Shown: one piece after another, positions 37,018 through 49,536 of the stretch
How the letters are laid out: every line of letters starts with the position of its first letter
Position numbering within the stretch: the stretch's first letter is position 1
NCBI GenBank assembly: GCA_030435675.1
Contig: CM059622.1
Span: 992,001 to 1,056,000 of the forward strand
DNA: 64,000 bases
Source of the DNA: Steinernema hermaphroditum
Lineage: Eukaryota > Nematoda > Chromadorea > Rhabditida > Steinernematidae
Direction of reading: 5' to 3'
The notes under the pieces: model-generated
Seen by the model: the letters and a program-made list of their open reading frames with translations, nothing else
Database searches by the model: none
What the model was told of the DNA's origin: nothing
Program-made: the position numbers and the translations under genes

Positions 37018-38013
37018 TTAGCTACCGGGCAGACGACTATACTTGTTAGGAACGTTAGACGAATATTTCCCAAAAGCCAAAATACCATTCTGATCATCCA
37101 TATTATAGTAATAAGCTGCCACCGATTCCTGGATTTCGTGTTTTAAATAAAACATCCTATTAAGATCAGAATCTTGAGTCATGGTTTCAAGGAAAGGCGG
37201 CGACTCTGCTTGGCACCCATACAGTAGACTGCATTCCAATTCTCCATCGCGTTTCCACAAATCAAACAGATCGACCATGAACTCTTCTACACTAAACTTG
37301 TCTACACTAAACTTGGACCGCAGGTGAACACATCTACGCTTCCCCTGTAGAATGAAGTGTTTGACATCCTGAAGGATGGATGGTGGCCAATCCTCTTTGA
37401 GGACAATGCTAGATAAATAAGGGTAGTTGTATATGCACGCCTTCAGAAAGTCCTCTGACTCTGAACCGACGTAAGATATGTTTACATAATTGAAATAGGC
37501 TCGTTTGTAGAATGCTCTGAGAATCAGTCGTGAGAAGTCGGAGAACTCTTCACTGTTAAGGTGTTTCGCTCGGTGGCTAAGACTAATGAAACCTTTTTCG
37601 TTAGCATTCGCCATGTAGTTCGCTAACTGTGAAAGAATCGACTGAAGCTGGCCTTCTCCAACGCGTAGAAGGTTCTCGCTCTGAATGCCCATGTCCGAGA
37701 ATTCCCTCAAGGAATCTACAATGCCGCGCACAGTCGTAATGCGCAAATACTGCGGCTTCAGGACTTGGAGCACCGTCAGGTGGATTCCGATTTGGTCGCG
37801 TGGGATACCGACGCGGTGATGTATCTCTAAAAAACCAAATACGAATTCTCCGTCGACCTTTCCTACAAGCATTTGGAAATATCTTCGGTTTTCGATGTGT
37901 AGTTTTGCAGTGTTGCTCCACATCGGATTGGCGACTTCAGCGACAGACTTCAGGCTTGGCCGACTGAGAAGCCCGTTGACGACGTCGATGAAGATTTCAG
38001 GGACCGAGTCCAT
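37018..38013 (-). CDS. Single-exon 331-aa protein, MDSVP family
   Basis: One exon of 331 aa starting MDSVPEIFIDVVNGLLSRPS, an opening helix that in position recalls an F-box-like N-terminus. The body has Leu-rich, loosely repeated segments (RITTVRGIVDSLREFSDMGI, YLSSIVLKEDWPPSILQDV) such as occur in receptor-like arms of F-box proteins. No membrane anchor or signal peptide. It shares the MDxVP start and lack of introns with the 446-aa protein at 20897 but little else. Substrate-receptor function is a guess. Confidence 0.75.
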   Translation of the reverse strand: MDSVPEIFIDVVNGLLSRPSLKSVAEVANPMWSNTAKLHIENRRYFQMLVGKVDGEFVFGFLEIHHRVGIPRDQIGIHLTVLQVLKPQYLRITTVRGIVDSLREFSDMGIQSENLLRVGEGQLQSILSQLANYMANANEKGFISLSHRAKHLNSEEFSDFSRLILRAFYKRAYFNYVNISYVGSESEDFLKACIYNYPYLSSIVLKEDWPPSILQDVKHFILQGKRRCVHLRSKFSVDKFSVEEFMVDLFDLWKRDGELECSLLYGCQAESPPFLETMTQDSDLNRMFYLKHEIQESVAAYYYNMDDQNGILAFGKYSSNVPNKYSRLPGS

Positions 38014-38465
38014 GGTTTGATCGTTATGGAATGAGCGGTTGAAGGTAGAAATGTGGATTTTGTGAGCTTATGCATTGCAGTTATATGCGATGTTTTATGG
38101 GTGACACATCGGTTCATCGGCGGAGCAGGTGAACAGAGGCGCCGGCGACGCGCTCGCCTAAAAGAGGAGCCCTGCTGTGCGCCTCCTTCCTTATCAAGAC
38201 GTTCATACCATAAACATCGAGGAGAGCTTCGATCTGGCGCTGACCGTCTCCCTAGAATCATTCAGATGGTGTTAGCACAAATCTACAGGAATGCATCAAC
38301 TTCGCGCGCGCTGCAGTGCCTGGCAGTAAAGTAGATGGTGAACACGTTGCTTCCTCTAGCCAGAGCGCAAACATCAGTAACCAAGGCAACCAAGAAACCG
38401 ATCACACCAAGACAAGCGACGTGCATGAAACATTTAATAAATAACAAAACTAAAACTTTACGATG
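38014..38465. other. Spacer between the MDSVP gene and eat-3
   Basis: It holds the 5' flank of the minus-strand 331-aa gene and, from about 38268, the 3' flank of eat-3 that is duplicated at 35370. AATAAATAAC near 38438, inverted, may serve as a 3' processing signal. No gene otherwise. Confidence 0.45.
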
Positions 38466-41400
38466 CTATGACTTCTCATGGTGTAGCTGCACCATGAACT
38501 CTTCTAGCCTCTCCTGGATGTGACGCACTTGTTCTGAAACGAGAGAGGTCATAGACGAACAGAAATAGCGTTGACATACTGAGTTCCTGTGCCAAATCGA
38601 CCCGTTTCCCCGTAAGATGCTCTTTCTTCTTGTCGTTATCTTGCGCCCAATCGTCCAAAAGATCTTTGATCTCTCTTTCCAGGCGGCGGTGTTCTGCGTT
38701 CGTGATTTGCTGACGAAGGGCGTTGCTCGTCAGGCTCAGCATCTTCTCGATACGGTAGAAAAGAAGGACGACATGGCAGTCCAAATCGCTTTCGTTGACT
38801 CCCTGCTTGTAGTGCTGGTAAAAGGAATGACAGTCGTGACTGGCCTAAATGGGTCGATAAACAAGTCGTCCGGGATTATAATAGGAACGCTACCTGAAGT
38901 GTGCGTTTCAAGAAGTGTTCACGGTAGATCAGGCGCCACTGGCGCTTGATAGCTTCGTCGTTCTTGATCTCACAAAGACCACGCGTCTCAAGGTTTCGGC
39001 GAACCACGGTGAGGTCGTCGTCGAGCAGATGCTGCTTGTGATTCGGAGAGTCACGCAGAATCGCCAGCAGCTCTTGCTGGATATGGGCATTCGTTTGATT
39101 CTCCATGCTGGGCGTTTGCCACTGTACCCATTTTCCCCAGAACGAGGGCCCACGACTCTCGCCAATGCTTCTAGAAACTTCATTCAGCCTCTCTTGCACG
39201 ACCTTGGCCATAAAGTTGCATGCTCGCTCCCAAGAGATACGGTCAGGGATGATACGATCTTCCATAGCGTTCAGCTGTATGACTCTCTGAACTCGAAAAT
39301 GAGGATGAATCCTGCTAGCCTGAACTGACCAGATAATCAAGGGCCTTGTTATCCCACTGATGCTCGTCCATTACAGTTTCCACGGCTGCGTGCTTCAATC
39401 TATGGAAGATCTTGTCATCGTTTGACGACGTTTCTGAGTCGATGTGCCTCTTGAACACTTCCGAGAGGCACTCACGTCCAGCCTGAAAGAACAATAATAG
39501 AGTTAGAGCTTGTAATGAACCAGGCGCTTACGTGAATCGACTTCTTAGCCAACTCCTTGTCGGCCCAGTGTTTCAGTTTGATGTCAGTTATGGTGTTGAA
39601 CGACTGAGCGCTGTCCACAGCGGACGCAGGCATCAGAATATGGTCGAAAACATGGGACGTGAACGACTGCCACAGCTTATCGCGGAGCAAGCGCTCCCAC
39701 TCATCAGCGCCGAGAAGGGACAAGTTCACTATGTGGTCAAGAATCTCACCACGGGCCTTGTCGAAGAGCTCGTCACGGTCCAGCTCCCTCATGCGCGGGA
39801 AAGTGTTCTTCCACTCCGTCTCGAGGTTGTAGCGCGACGCGCGGAAGGCGTCCGCTTGTGCCTCGATGGAGTCCTTGACCATACGCCAGAAACACTCGGA
39901 AACGGTAAGGGACATGTTTCTCGTAGTCATTTGAGAGGGCTTCAGGACACCGTCTCTAAAAAAAGAACCGCTTGTGAAGGCAGAGTACTTTAACGCATAC
40001 TTCAAGAGTTGTGAGTTTGCGAAGAATTCCTCCTCGTACCTCTTGATCGACTCGATACTCTCTTGGCTGCTACCTTTACCAGTGACAACGCCAAAATATC
40101 CGATGGCTTTCATTGGAAACAGCTTTCCTTCGAGGATCTTCTTAATTCTGTCCGGATTGCTGAGATTAGCTTCGGCCAAATCCACTTTTGTCAGCACGAG
40201 GATAGTGCGCGAGCCAAGTGGATCGATACTGCTGACCAAATCTGTGACATTGCTCCGCTCTGCGTCCACAGAACCGTCTAGAACAATGTAACATAGATAC
40301 GGCCTAATTCTGCATATATTCACCTTGAATACACAGAATGATAGCATTCGGATTTTCCATGTACGTCTTGCACATCTTGACGATATCATCCTTGGTATCT
40401 CGGGCCATGTCCGCCGTCACGGTGGAGATGACTCCTGGGAGATCAACGAGAACCATTCTCGGCAGCGACGGTCCTTTCACTGTCAACGAGATCACTTCAT
40501 TGGAAACGGTTTTTCCATCAGCAACCGAGTTTTTCATCCGAATCTCGATCTCATTTCGCAGTTGTTTTAGTTCGTCTTCCTTCGTTAGATCAAATTCGCG
40601 AGAGCTGCCTTTGAACTGCGCCACGTGGTAGGGCCCTTCGCTCAAAGTGACCTGAACAGCAGCTACACAGAGTGTCCATCAATTGTTACGGTACCTTGAC
40701 TGGTGCGCGCGTCATCATCTCGCCATGACCTCGGGGAAAGATCCGTGCTTGAGCCACCATTTCGAGTACAGATGTCTTACCAGCGCTCTGATCCCCAACG
40801 ACAACAACACGCGGCAGGTTGTCGGCGACGTTGTAGGACGAATCGTATTCGTTCAGCAGATCCAGCACTTCCGAGTACATGTCGATGAGAGAACGCTAAA
40901 CTCGGTCACGGTAAGGAACGTCATATCGAGCTGAACTACCTTCAACTTCCGCGCGCGCTTCTGAGCTCCAGTATCTTTGAGCAAAAGCCGCTGCCGTAAA
41001 ATTATGTTCTCCTTTTCAAGACGTTCCAGTTCCCGCTGATACTGACTCTAAAAACAGCGCGGTCAGCGGTATAACTTTGATGAACACTCACCTGCGTCTT
41101 CAGCATTTCGTCTTGGAGCTTCTGGAGTTGCGCTTGATATACCTGGAAACACAACATCACACGCCATCCATAGATCTGTACGTACGTTGGACCTCTCGTC
41201 CGTTTGATCGTCATTCGGCTGGAACCTCGATGCAGATAGAGAAAGAAGGTCACCGGAAGCTGCAAACAAGAAAAAGTTGACAAAACAAACACGAAAAGCA
41301 TCTGAGAAACTCACCCAAATCAGGCGATTGGTTCTTCTGAAGATCGGCGCTGGTTCCTACAGAAAGAGCATTGCACATGAAGCCCGACCGAACAAGAAGC

Positions 41401-41953
41401 GCATCGAAAATACCGTCGGCAACGTCGACGTCGACAGAACGTCCGCGCTTCCAGCTCTCCTCGAGCTTCTTCAGCTTCGCCGTCCACTCGGCGAGATGCT
41501 TGTGGTCGGCGTTCGCCCACTTCTCGCGCCACTGTTCGTACTGCGCCATTCGATCTTCGCTGAACTTTGCCCATTGGGGCATTTCGAGTTTTGGCAAGCT
41601 TGTGCGCCATTCTTCGTACCACTAAACAGCAAAATGTCATCGAGCGAAGTTAGATCGGCACATGAAGTTCGACTGATGTTACAATATCCAAATTTGGCTT
41701 TGACAAGCCAAAAACAACAGTATGTCTTGTCGAATGAGGGACATCGTGGTGGATCATTTCACAGATACTCCAACATTACTCAACATCTAGCATACGGGGA
41801 CAGTCTTCGTCTTGTTATGAGAAATGGTTCATAAAAACTTACATTCCCAGCGGATACACCGCCGCCAACGATTCCTGTGGCCACCCAGTACCGGAGTTTC
41901 AGTGAATTGCGGATGATGGCACCGGCGACGTTATGTAGCATTTCAGGCCCGGT
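38466..41953 (-). CDS. eat-3: OPA1/EAT-3 mitochondrial inner-membrane dynamin GTPase
   Basis: Fourteen exons read on the minus strand: 41843-41953, 41414-41621, 41315-41356, 41186-41259, 41092-41142, 40940-41047, 40695-40895, 40324-40651, 40001-40277, 39532-39955, 39330-39482, 38894-39286, 38580-38814, 38466-38533. Phases agree throughout (890 codons). A hydrophobic Gly-rich helix near residues 15-35 ([15 protein letters not shown]) is the inner-membrane anchor. A coiled coil precedes the GTPase domain, which has G1 [10 protein letters not shown]3 DLPG and G4 TKVD. The middle, GED-like and paddle regions follow, ending [17 protein letters not shown]1 fuses inner membranes and shapes cristae using GTP. 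The true start and targeting peptide lie upstream of 41953 on an exon I cannot fix; C. elegans EAT-3 is about 70 residues longer. Two partial copies of this gene lie at 16.4 and 35.4 kb. Confidence 0.93.
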
Positions 41954-42373
41954 CTGCAGCGATGTTTTGTGGAAAGAAGGGGGAAATTGGGAAAGAAACT
42001 CGAAGAATTCGAATCTGTCGCCAAACTACACTAATGTACAAGCAAATAAATATACGCCACATTAGTGGCGATGGCATCGCTACACGTGAAAGGGTCAGTG
42101 GCTGGCGGAGAGACTGTAAATGGTGGCATCGCTAATGTCCGATAGGGAGTAGTTGGAGTGAGGGTTGCTCTGTATATCCATGCTATCTTAAGGGTCAAAA
42201 TATGGCCAAATACGCGTGCGAGGTTTTGTTTCGAACGAGACTATGGGCAAACGGGCAACGCCTAGGCGGCTTTATAAAATGGAGTGATCGCTCAAAGACA
42301 AGCGAGAAAAAGAGGCTTAAAGTTTTGGAGATCGAGGTATGTACCAGTATGGCGCCGAGGGGCATTTTCCGAC

Positions 42374-42460
42374 ATGTAGCAGTGGATATCGCCTCTGCCT
42401 ACCATGCCTAGGTGGCAGTTAGAGGTAACAGGTTCGAATCCCCGTCCCGCGTTTTAATTT
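42374..42460 (+). other. tRNA-like Pol III relic
   Basis: An A-box-like GTAGCAGTGGATATCG, a strong hairpin CCTCTGCC...GGCAGTTAGAGG, a perfect B box GGTTCGAATCC and TTTT follow in Pol III order. T-arm pairing fails in three of five positions and no acceptor pairing is found. It shares the word TACCATGCC with the relic at 17958. It could be a SINE head. Confidence 0.35.
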
Positions 42461-42604
42461 TCCTTCAACTTTACAACCTATGTAAAGCAAAAAGAAAAGC
42501 ATTTTTTACGCAAAAATAACTGTTCACAGTGGTGTTAATTGATAACAGAGTGCTTAATTGATCGGTAAAAGTACTGCACTAAACTAAGCGAACTGCTTGT
42601 TGGG

Positions 42605-42712
42605 CCAGAAATGGGCAACGGGCCGTATATCCGTATCAGCCGTAAACCGGCTCACGCATCGGCCGATGTGATCCGTCAGCCGATTCGATTCGTTCGTGCC
42701 CATCTCTGGACG
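42605..42712. repeat. Small hAT-like inverted-repeat element
   Basis: Ends CCAGAAATGGGCA and TGCCCATCTCTGG form a 13-bp imperfect terminal inverted repeat of the CAGNGATGGGCA kind common in hAT elements. The length is about 108 bp. No clear 8-bp target duplication remains. Confidence 0.55.
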
Positions 42713-42898
42713 GGACCTCAACTCAAGTAAAGATTCAATAGCTCCACCAGGTCGATAACGTCCTCTTTGAATGACCTGACCTTTGATTCAGTCGTTAGAT
42801 AAACGCTTTATTATGGCACATATCTCATTAGTTTCATAGAATTCAATTCGACGTGATTATTACAGCATATTATTATCAGCATCCATCCTATCAGCTTC

Positions 42899-45641
42899 TT
42901 AGCCAAAGGTGACACCGTCTCCCATTGCGGGCATGTCGAGCATTCCATTTCCTCCTATTAAACGTTCGCTTTTCGTGTGGGTTTTAATGCCGAAAATGTC
43001 ACCACCTTGCCAGTAGTTAGGTACTTTGAAGGTCGAATCGTACTCATCTCTGAAATTAAGGGGTTAGGCTCTATTGTAATGGGTGAATGGTCACCTCTGC
43101 TTTCCCTGTGTGGATACAACGGAATTCATCGCCGGCTTGGTAGGGTCCAATGAGGGAACGATGAAGCGGCCTCCGAGTCCGGGGATTTCCTGCTCGGTGG
43201 CGCCTGTCCATCGAAGACGGGTGTGGCGCCCGGTGGGGACATAGAAGAGAGGAGGAATGGGACGTTCCTCGACGAGCTGCTTCACCTTCGCGTCCATCGC
43301 GGTTAGCTTTCCGCCTTTGAGGGTCTTGCTGCCGTGCAGACGGGGATAGGTGACTATCTCGCGGCCTTTTCCCCCCATGGCGTCGTAGCCTCTTTGGTCG
43401 GAGGTCAAAACGCCGGGTTTGCTGAGTTTCTGTACGAGTTCTTCGTCTTCGAACAGCGCGGTAAGAGACGGATTGTTGCGGAGATTCTCCAAGACTCGGG
43501 ATTTCCCTTCTAAAAGGAAAGAAAGTGACCTAAGCCTCAAGATATGCACAGTTACCTCCGATGGAGTTCGAGATCGGTCTTCTTCTGAACGGCTCTAGAG
43601 GCTGCGCCTGATCTTCCTCGCTCTCCTTCAACGCTTTTGGCAAAAACAACGAATCCAGGGCGTTCGCGTCGGTTGGTTTTCCGATCGTCAACGGCAACAT
43701 GATTCTCGGGCGGGCGGGAATCTTACGTGGCACCACATAGCCAGGCTGTGGGTCTGGCTGCTCAGTGGGTCTCAGAGGCGCCAAGAGGTCCTCTGGATTG
43801 TGGGATCGGTACTTGATCTCCTCGTTGTCGAGAAGAGGACGCAGTCTCGGGCTGCTTTTCAACTTCTCGATCAGCTCCTTCGATAGCTGAATCGGCGCCC
43901 TTCGCTTTCCAGAATCTTCTTCGTCGTCTTCCTCGTCGGAATCGTCCTTGTCGTCGGGGTGGAAGTCGGTCATTCCGAGAACGAGCGCAGCCTTCTGGCC
44001 GAGTTGCATGTCCACTTGTGGTTCGCCCGTTTCCTTGGCCATTTCTTCTAATTCCTTCAAAGGCCGCCCATGGTGGGCAAAAACGTCATCCTGAGGAGCA
44101 TGTCTTCTATGTCGTCTTCTGACGTTATTTGACTTCTTGTCATCCGTGTCTTCTTCATCTTTCTCTTCCTCAGAATTCGTAGTCTCCTCCTCTTCTTCTT
44201 CTTCCTCTTCCTCCTCTTCTTCTTCGTCGTCCTCTTCCTTCTCATCCACTTTAGGCTTGCGACGGAGCTCGTTCCTCTTCAGAACCAAAGGATTCAGATC
44301 GTATTGCTGGCCTTGAACCTTTTGCATCTAAAAACAGAACCAAGTCTTGGGCAACACAGTCAAAGAGCCCTTACATGAGCCAGCTGCTGCGCCTGAAGGG
44401 CCTTCATCGCTTCGGCGTGCTGCATCTGGAAGATCCTCTCCTTGTTCTTCTCCTGGGTCAACTGCTGAAGATCCTTTCGCTGAGGCAGCTGGAATGGATT
44501 CTTTCCGGCGATCATGTTGGCCACTAGTCCAGGCAGAATCTGCTTTTGGAACTTCTCGAACACGGCCTTGGCAATCTGCTCTGAAGGATCAGTGTCTTCT
44601 ATCTCTTTTTGAGTCTTGATGGCCTGGGCGATTCCTTTCAAACTGGAGCCGATGGGAATGCCGTTTTCGTGCAGCATATCTATCAGTTTGTTGCCCGTTT
44701 TTGGTTGGAGTTTTGCCACTTCCGCTTGCTGGAACACAGCGTCGGCGGCCATCTTCTCGATGGGGACTTTCCTGTACTTCTTGTACTGAAAAAGAGGCTT
44801 GATTAGATGATTTCGAGCTCTCGCCGGTGCCTAATTCGCCGGTCACAATTATAGATCTAACTACTAAATGTACTCTTGGCCCGTTGACTCTTGATAACAA
44901 AGGACAATGTATAAGCTGTACTCGCGTTGGCTTGAGCAAGGGAAGCTAATTAGGAGCAGAGGTTTATACATTCACCTAGGTCTATGGTCTAGCTCTCATC
45001 GGCTGACCCTCATCGATTGGTCGGTGGGTTCCCATTTCGCACCCGCTGCTCCCTTCCCTCTACCAGATATATGTTCGTATTGGGTTCTGATAAAAGTCAT
45101 GTGGTAGACCAGGAAAATATCAAACCAACCGTTACGCTATGAATCCCAAGAAGGCACCAGTTCCAAGACTCATAGACTTTAGTCCTACCACCGCGCATAC
45201 GGGTTAAAAGAGTTAGTTAGGTCTGTCATGGACCAGATTATGGAGCAGCTCATGCAATCGGATAGCTATTGCTCATTGGCAAGGAAACGGTCAAACACAT
45301 TAAGAGCGACGCGACACCATGGGAAAACGGTAGGCCTAGTTACCTGGTCTGGCTGGACCTTCTTCAGTACCTCCATCTGCGTCTTGAACGCCCCCTTAGC
45401 CATCTCCATCTGACCCTTCTTGATCAAAGCGTCCAAAAACGTCACACCAACGTCCTCGAGCATGTGGAAGCCCCTGGAGCGAAGGGTCTGCTGCGCATCC
45501 TCAGAAGAGTCCTCGTCAGAGTCCTCTTCCGACCCGGCAACAACAAGATCTAAATGATGATTTTGATGAGGAAGAGATCGCTGTCGATCAATTACTGAAG
45601 AGAAGAGCGCTGCTCAGCAGCAAGACGAACGGCGTACGCAT
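42899..45641 (-). CDS. Secreted acidic 666-aa protein of unknown function
   Basis: Six exons: 45596-45641, 45344-45549, 44375-44785, 43556-44327, 43095-43509 and 42899-43049, all phases consistent, total 2001 nt. Residues 1-21 are a signal peptide (MRTPFVLLLSSALLFS). A Ser/Glu/Asp stretch follows, then helical basic/Gln-rich segments (QAEVAKLQPKTGNKLIDML, MQHAEAMKALQAQQLAH). Near residue 245 there is a run of about 15 Glu, then a basic RRRHRRH patch and a second acidic tract. The C-terminal third looks folded (LRPLLDNEEIKYR, IPPLFYVPTGRHTRLRWTG) and ends VTFGD-like. Extracellular or secretory-pathway location is inferred from the signal peptide. Upstream TTTAG directly before the ATG could be a trans-splice acceptor. 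I do not recognise the family; intron 2 is 558 nt and empty. Confidence 0.8.
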
Positions 45642-47545
45642 CCTAAATGGCGAACTCGGAGCGAATGAATGCGCAACTGACAGCGAAAGTTGAAAGTTTC
45701 GCCGGTGACCCGAATCGGGTCGCAGGACAACAATGGAGATGAGTCGATTGCGTGAACGGGGCTCTTTATTCGATCAGCGGTTTACAGCCGTAAATCGTCG
45801 CTTTCACTGTCGCGAAACACTTTAGTTCTTTATTTATCCCCGAAAGTGAAAGGATGAGTTGATGACCGTCGTGATGGGATGGAATTTTCCACTGGAGGGA
45901 GGAGGGATATCCTCGGGAAAGTGAAAGTCATCTCTAAATCGGGTCTTATTATTCTTTTTGATATAACGGGCAGAAGCACCTAATGAGCTTAGAAACCAGA
46001 GATTAGAAACCACGGTAATGTAAAAAAGTACAATGTAAAGAGGCCGCAAACAAATAGATAAATCACATGCTCTCGCTAAAACTACGGTAATAAAAGAAGT
46101 GATACTTTTACTGATCGAGAGATTAGCCATACATCTGGAAGGGGATGGATCCTAGGTGGGGAAAGTAGGAGGCCACCGCGGCTATTAGAGTGTTGTAGTC
46201 CATGGTCTATGAATGCTATCAAAGTGCTTGAATAGGTGCTTTGTGTCTGAAAGGAGCGAGTCTGTCACATGGACCCTGCAGACTGTCTCACTAGAACAGC
46301 CACTTGTCAGACCGACCCTGCAGCCACTATTCCTCCAAGTCCCGTTCTCGATCGGTCGGTAGCTGTCACTGTCAAAATTGGAAGAGAATATTGTAAAGCA
46401 AATTATAAAGAAAGCAATAAAAGGGACGACAGTTGACGTTTGTCTAAAATCCAGCACATCATGTCATACTGGTTTATGTCCACGACAAGTGAATAAAGTC
46501 ACATGAGAGTGTGGATGCATGGATCATCAAAGGTGAAAGGTCCATTAAAGCTTAGAAACCCCATGAAAGACATGAAAGTATAATTTAAGCTGCAGCATAA
46601 ATGACAAGGTGTAGTGATATGAAAAAAATAACAGCTAAACGCCGCGAATCAAAAATTTAATCGGTATGCAAACACGATTTTCACATCGATCTTTTTCGAT
46701 AGGGGCCAGTATCAAATATGTAAAGTGAGTTTTTACCTACTTGGTTCAAAAATAACGATTCGTTGAGGACAATCTATTGAAATACCATGCACATTCATCA
46801 TATACAAATATAACATAGCCGCCCGTCCATCACAAGTACCGAACCAAACAAGTAGATCAATACAACAAAGACAAAAAAAAACTAAAAACTAAGAACGACC
46901 ACATCCGGAGGACAAAGGTCTAAATATTCTTCAAAATTCGAGTCGTTAGCCGAGCGATCGTCGTTTCAAATTTCAAAACAAGGAGTTATGACCACCCTGT
47001 TTGCTGAGACACTTGAGTCCCGGATACAGAGCTCCGACGAGACGGTAACATTTGTAAACGGTCAGAATCAAATCGAAAGCTTCTTGGCCGGGTGGATGGA
47101 ACAACAGCTTAGATGCATGAACGAGTTCGATATTCGGTTTCGATTCAGAGAGTTGGCTTTAGCTTTAAAAATGTAGAATCTTGTGTCAGATAGAAAATGC
47201 ATTTATGATATTTATCAATTTATCACGTTCGTAGCTACTAGGTGTACTAAGTGATCAGAGAACGTTTCACCAGATGCAAAGCCATCAGTAAAATCAATGA
47301 AACCGATCCGGTTAAATTTGACTCAGGTGGCTCGTCTCCAGCCCAGTTCGCTCAAAATACCTCAATGGCCGAAACGAACTGAAGTGTGATATGCTGGATT
47401 ACCGTATCTTCATAAGATCGCGTTGGGAGCCACCAATTGAATGGAGTAGCGTCGCTAAGATCCACAAAGCGATGCATTCTACCGACATTCTGCGCTGTTA
47501 TGTTCATTTAAGTCTCGATATCAGAGGTTTTTTCAGAAAAACAAA
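45642..47545. other. Intergenic region with repeat fragments
   Basis: About 1.9 kb between the secreted-protein gene (minus) and ttb-1 (plus), so it holds both upstream regions. At 46995-47070 it contains a fragment (ACTTGAGTCCCGGATACAG, GCTCCGACGAGACGGTAAC) of the element at 60.6-61.1 kb. The frame at 46185-46457 has no ATG. AT-rich sequence with words shared with 54.2 kb (CCGCGAATCAAAAAT) occurs near 46640. Confidence 0.5.
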
Positions 47546-48611
47546 ATGTCCCTTAAGTGCGAGTTCCACCCCGATGCGAACCTAATCGAGGACCATCGAG
47601 CCGGAGACGTCATCTGCCCGGAGTGCGGCCTCGTCGTCGGCGACCGTCTTGTGGACGTCGGAACGGAATGGCGCTCCTTCAGCAACGAGAAGAGTGGCGG
47701 CAACGATCCGTCCCGTGTCGGAGCGCCCGAGAATCCGCTTCTCGGCAGTTCTGACCTCTCCACGACGATCGCTGTCGGGTTCGGAGGTTCCGACGGAGAC
47801 CAAGCGTAAGCTGTCGGCGTTGTAGCCGAACTAATCCTATCTCCTTCCAGGTTGGCCAACGCGCAGCGGAAGAGCATGAACAACAAAGACCGGCAGATGT
47901 CTCAGGCGATGAGCGTGATCCGTGAGATGTCCGAACGTATCCATCTGGCTCGGCCCATCCAGGATTTGGCGGCCAGGACGTTCAAGGAGGTTCTGGACAG
48001 CAAGATCTTGAAGGGAAAGAACAGTGAGGCGCAGGCGGCGGCCTGCCTATACATCGCGTGCCGCAAAGAGATGGTGCCACGCACGTTCAAGGAGATCTGC
48101 GCCGTGTCGAGAGTGTCGAAGAAGGAGATCGGGCGCTGCTTCAAGCTCATCATCAAATCCCTAGAGACGAACCTCGAGCAGATCACAAGCGCCGACTTCA
48201 TGGTAGATATCTGCTTGTTCATAGCGTTGCTAACGGTGTCGTCGTTTTAGTCACGCTTCTGTGGAAACCTCGGTCTTCCCCATATTATTCAAGGGGCAGC
48301 CACGAGGATAGCTAAGAAGGCCGTGGAGTTGGATCTGGTCGCTGGGTATGCGAGATGGTCTTGTGGACAGTTTTAGTGCTTTCTCGTGTTTCAGACGTAG
48401 TCCCATTTCCATTGCCGCCGCGGCAATCTACATGACGACTTTGGCGGCGTCGACTGGCGATAAGAAGAGCGCGAAAGAGATCGGAGAGATCGCCGGTGCT
48501 GCCGAGGTGACGGTGAAGCAGACGTACAAGCTGTTGTACCCCCGGGCGAGAGAGCTGTTTCCCGCGGACTTTAACTTCAAGACTCCTATCGAAATGCTGC
48601 CTACTTCTTAG
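47546..48611 (+). CDS. ttb-1: General transcription factor TFIIB
   Basis: Four exons: 47546-47805, 47851-48202, 48251-48345 and 48395-48611, with introns of 45-49 nt, encode 307 aa, matching the usual TFIIB length. The N-terminal zinc ribbon has ligands C5, H8, C24 and C27 (CEFH ... CPEC), followed by the B-finger ([11 protein letters not shown]). Two cyclin-like repeats occupy about residues 110-200 and 205-300 ([39 protein letters not shown]). TFIIB bridges TBP on promoter DNA and RNA polymerase II and helps choose the start site. The sequence TTTTTTCAG 9 nt before the ATG is a fitting trans-splice acceptor. Confidence 0.96.
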
Positions 48612-49536
48612 ATATTCAATGTTTTGGTTTCTGTGAACTTTGCCACATAAATGCTTTCTCGACTTTACGACTTTTAAAGGCATTTCGCCTTGCATGACAC
48701 CGAATGATAGACAAACAAAAGGTATCACTTGCAGCTGGCTTTAGGCGATCTTCCATTTCTCGGGGGTTTGCGGCACAGTGAATCTTTGGGCCTCGCATCT
48801 GTTTCAGAGAAATGAGTCTGTGGTCCGGAAGATCCGCTGGTGGTGTCCCCAGAGCGTCGGCGACATTCAGAATGACATCTCAGGCAGCTAGATGCCTTGC
48901 ATTGTTCTTGTTTATCAGCGGTGGTTGGACTATGGCTTTCAGGTGTCCCATTTCCTTCTGGAAGCCGGAACGCTCACACATGTCACAGGGTTTGCTGTCT
49001 GACCAATCCGACGCTCAGAGAGCGACCGGAGGGACCGACCGCTCACCACTACGAGTTACATTCTGTAGTACAGTACTGGGTAAAACTATAATCACCGATG
49101 TAACCGCTGCGTCTTGCATCGATATCATAGGTGTGGGAAGAACAGAGATTCGCCTTTGTTTGAAGGAGTTGTAAGCGAACAAAACGTGAATTTCGATTCG
49201 GTCGCCGGAGCACAAGATGTCCTTTGATTCTCTGTAACCGCAGAGGAATTGCAAGACGGTGGTGACGGTTTCACCCGTGATCGATTCCTCAAACTGGCGT
49301 GACTCTGTCGGTACATTCGATTCCGTCAGCTCGACCAAAGCTCTTGTGTGTTCTGCTATCCTTATGCTTTCTTGTTCTATCATTACGGTGATACTCCGTT
49401 GACATTGGGTTGGAGCCTAATAAATACATCCTAATACTTTTTCTTGTCCAAAATGCTCAACACTGAGAATCCCACCGCAATTCAAAGCCGGGATGCTCGA
49501 GGGCCAATTATTCTCGGTCCAGAACAGAGTTGACGT
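48612..49536. other. Spacer with uncertain minus-strand ORF
   Basis: A 122-codon minus-strand frame at 49015-49383 (MIEQESIRIAEHTRALVELT...) starts with ATG and has protein-like composition, with several Glu-rich helical segments and IVLP-type hydrophobic steps, but no splice context, homologue or motif that I can name. The opposite strand is also open (48812-49174). I leave it as a possible small gene or pseudogene. Confidence 0.3.

Larger units (their letters stand above)
41954..42898. other. eat-3 upstream region and spacer
   Basis: It should contain the missing first exon of eat-3. One candidate is the short frame starting MPSPLMWR near 42075 (minus), ending in a GT donor, but it does not look like a targeting peptide. 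It also contains a tRNA-like relic near 42374-42460 and a small inverted-repeat element at 42605-42712. AT-rich DNA makes up the rest. Confidence 0.4.

Noticed and set aside
44057..44245. Lys-rich 62-aa ORF
   Set aside because: It is a shifted reading of the poly-Glu exon of the secreted protein gene.
46185..46457. Possible secreted Cys-containing peptide
   Set aside because: The frame begins with GTG and has no upstream ATG; the next ATG lies after the hydrophobic part.
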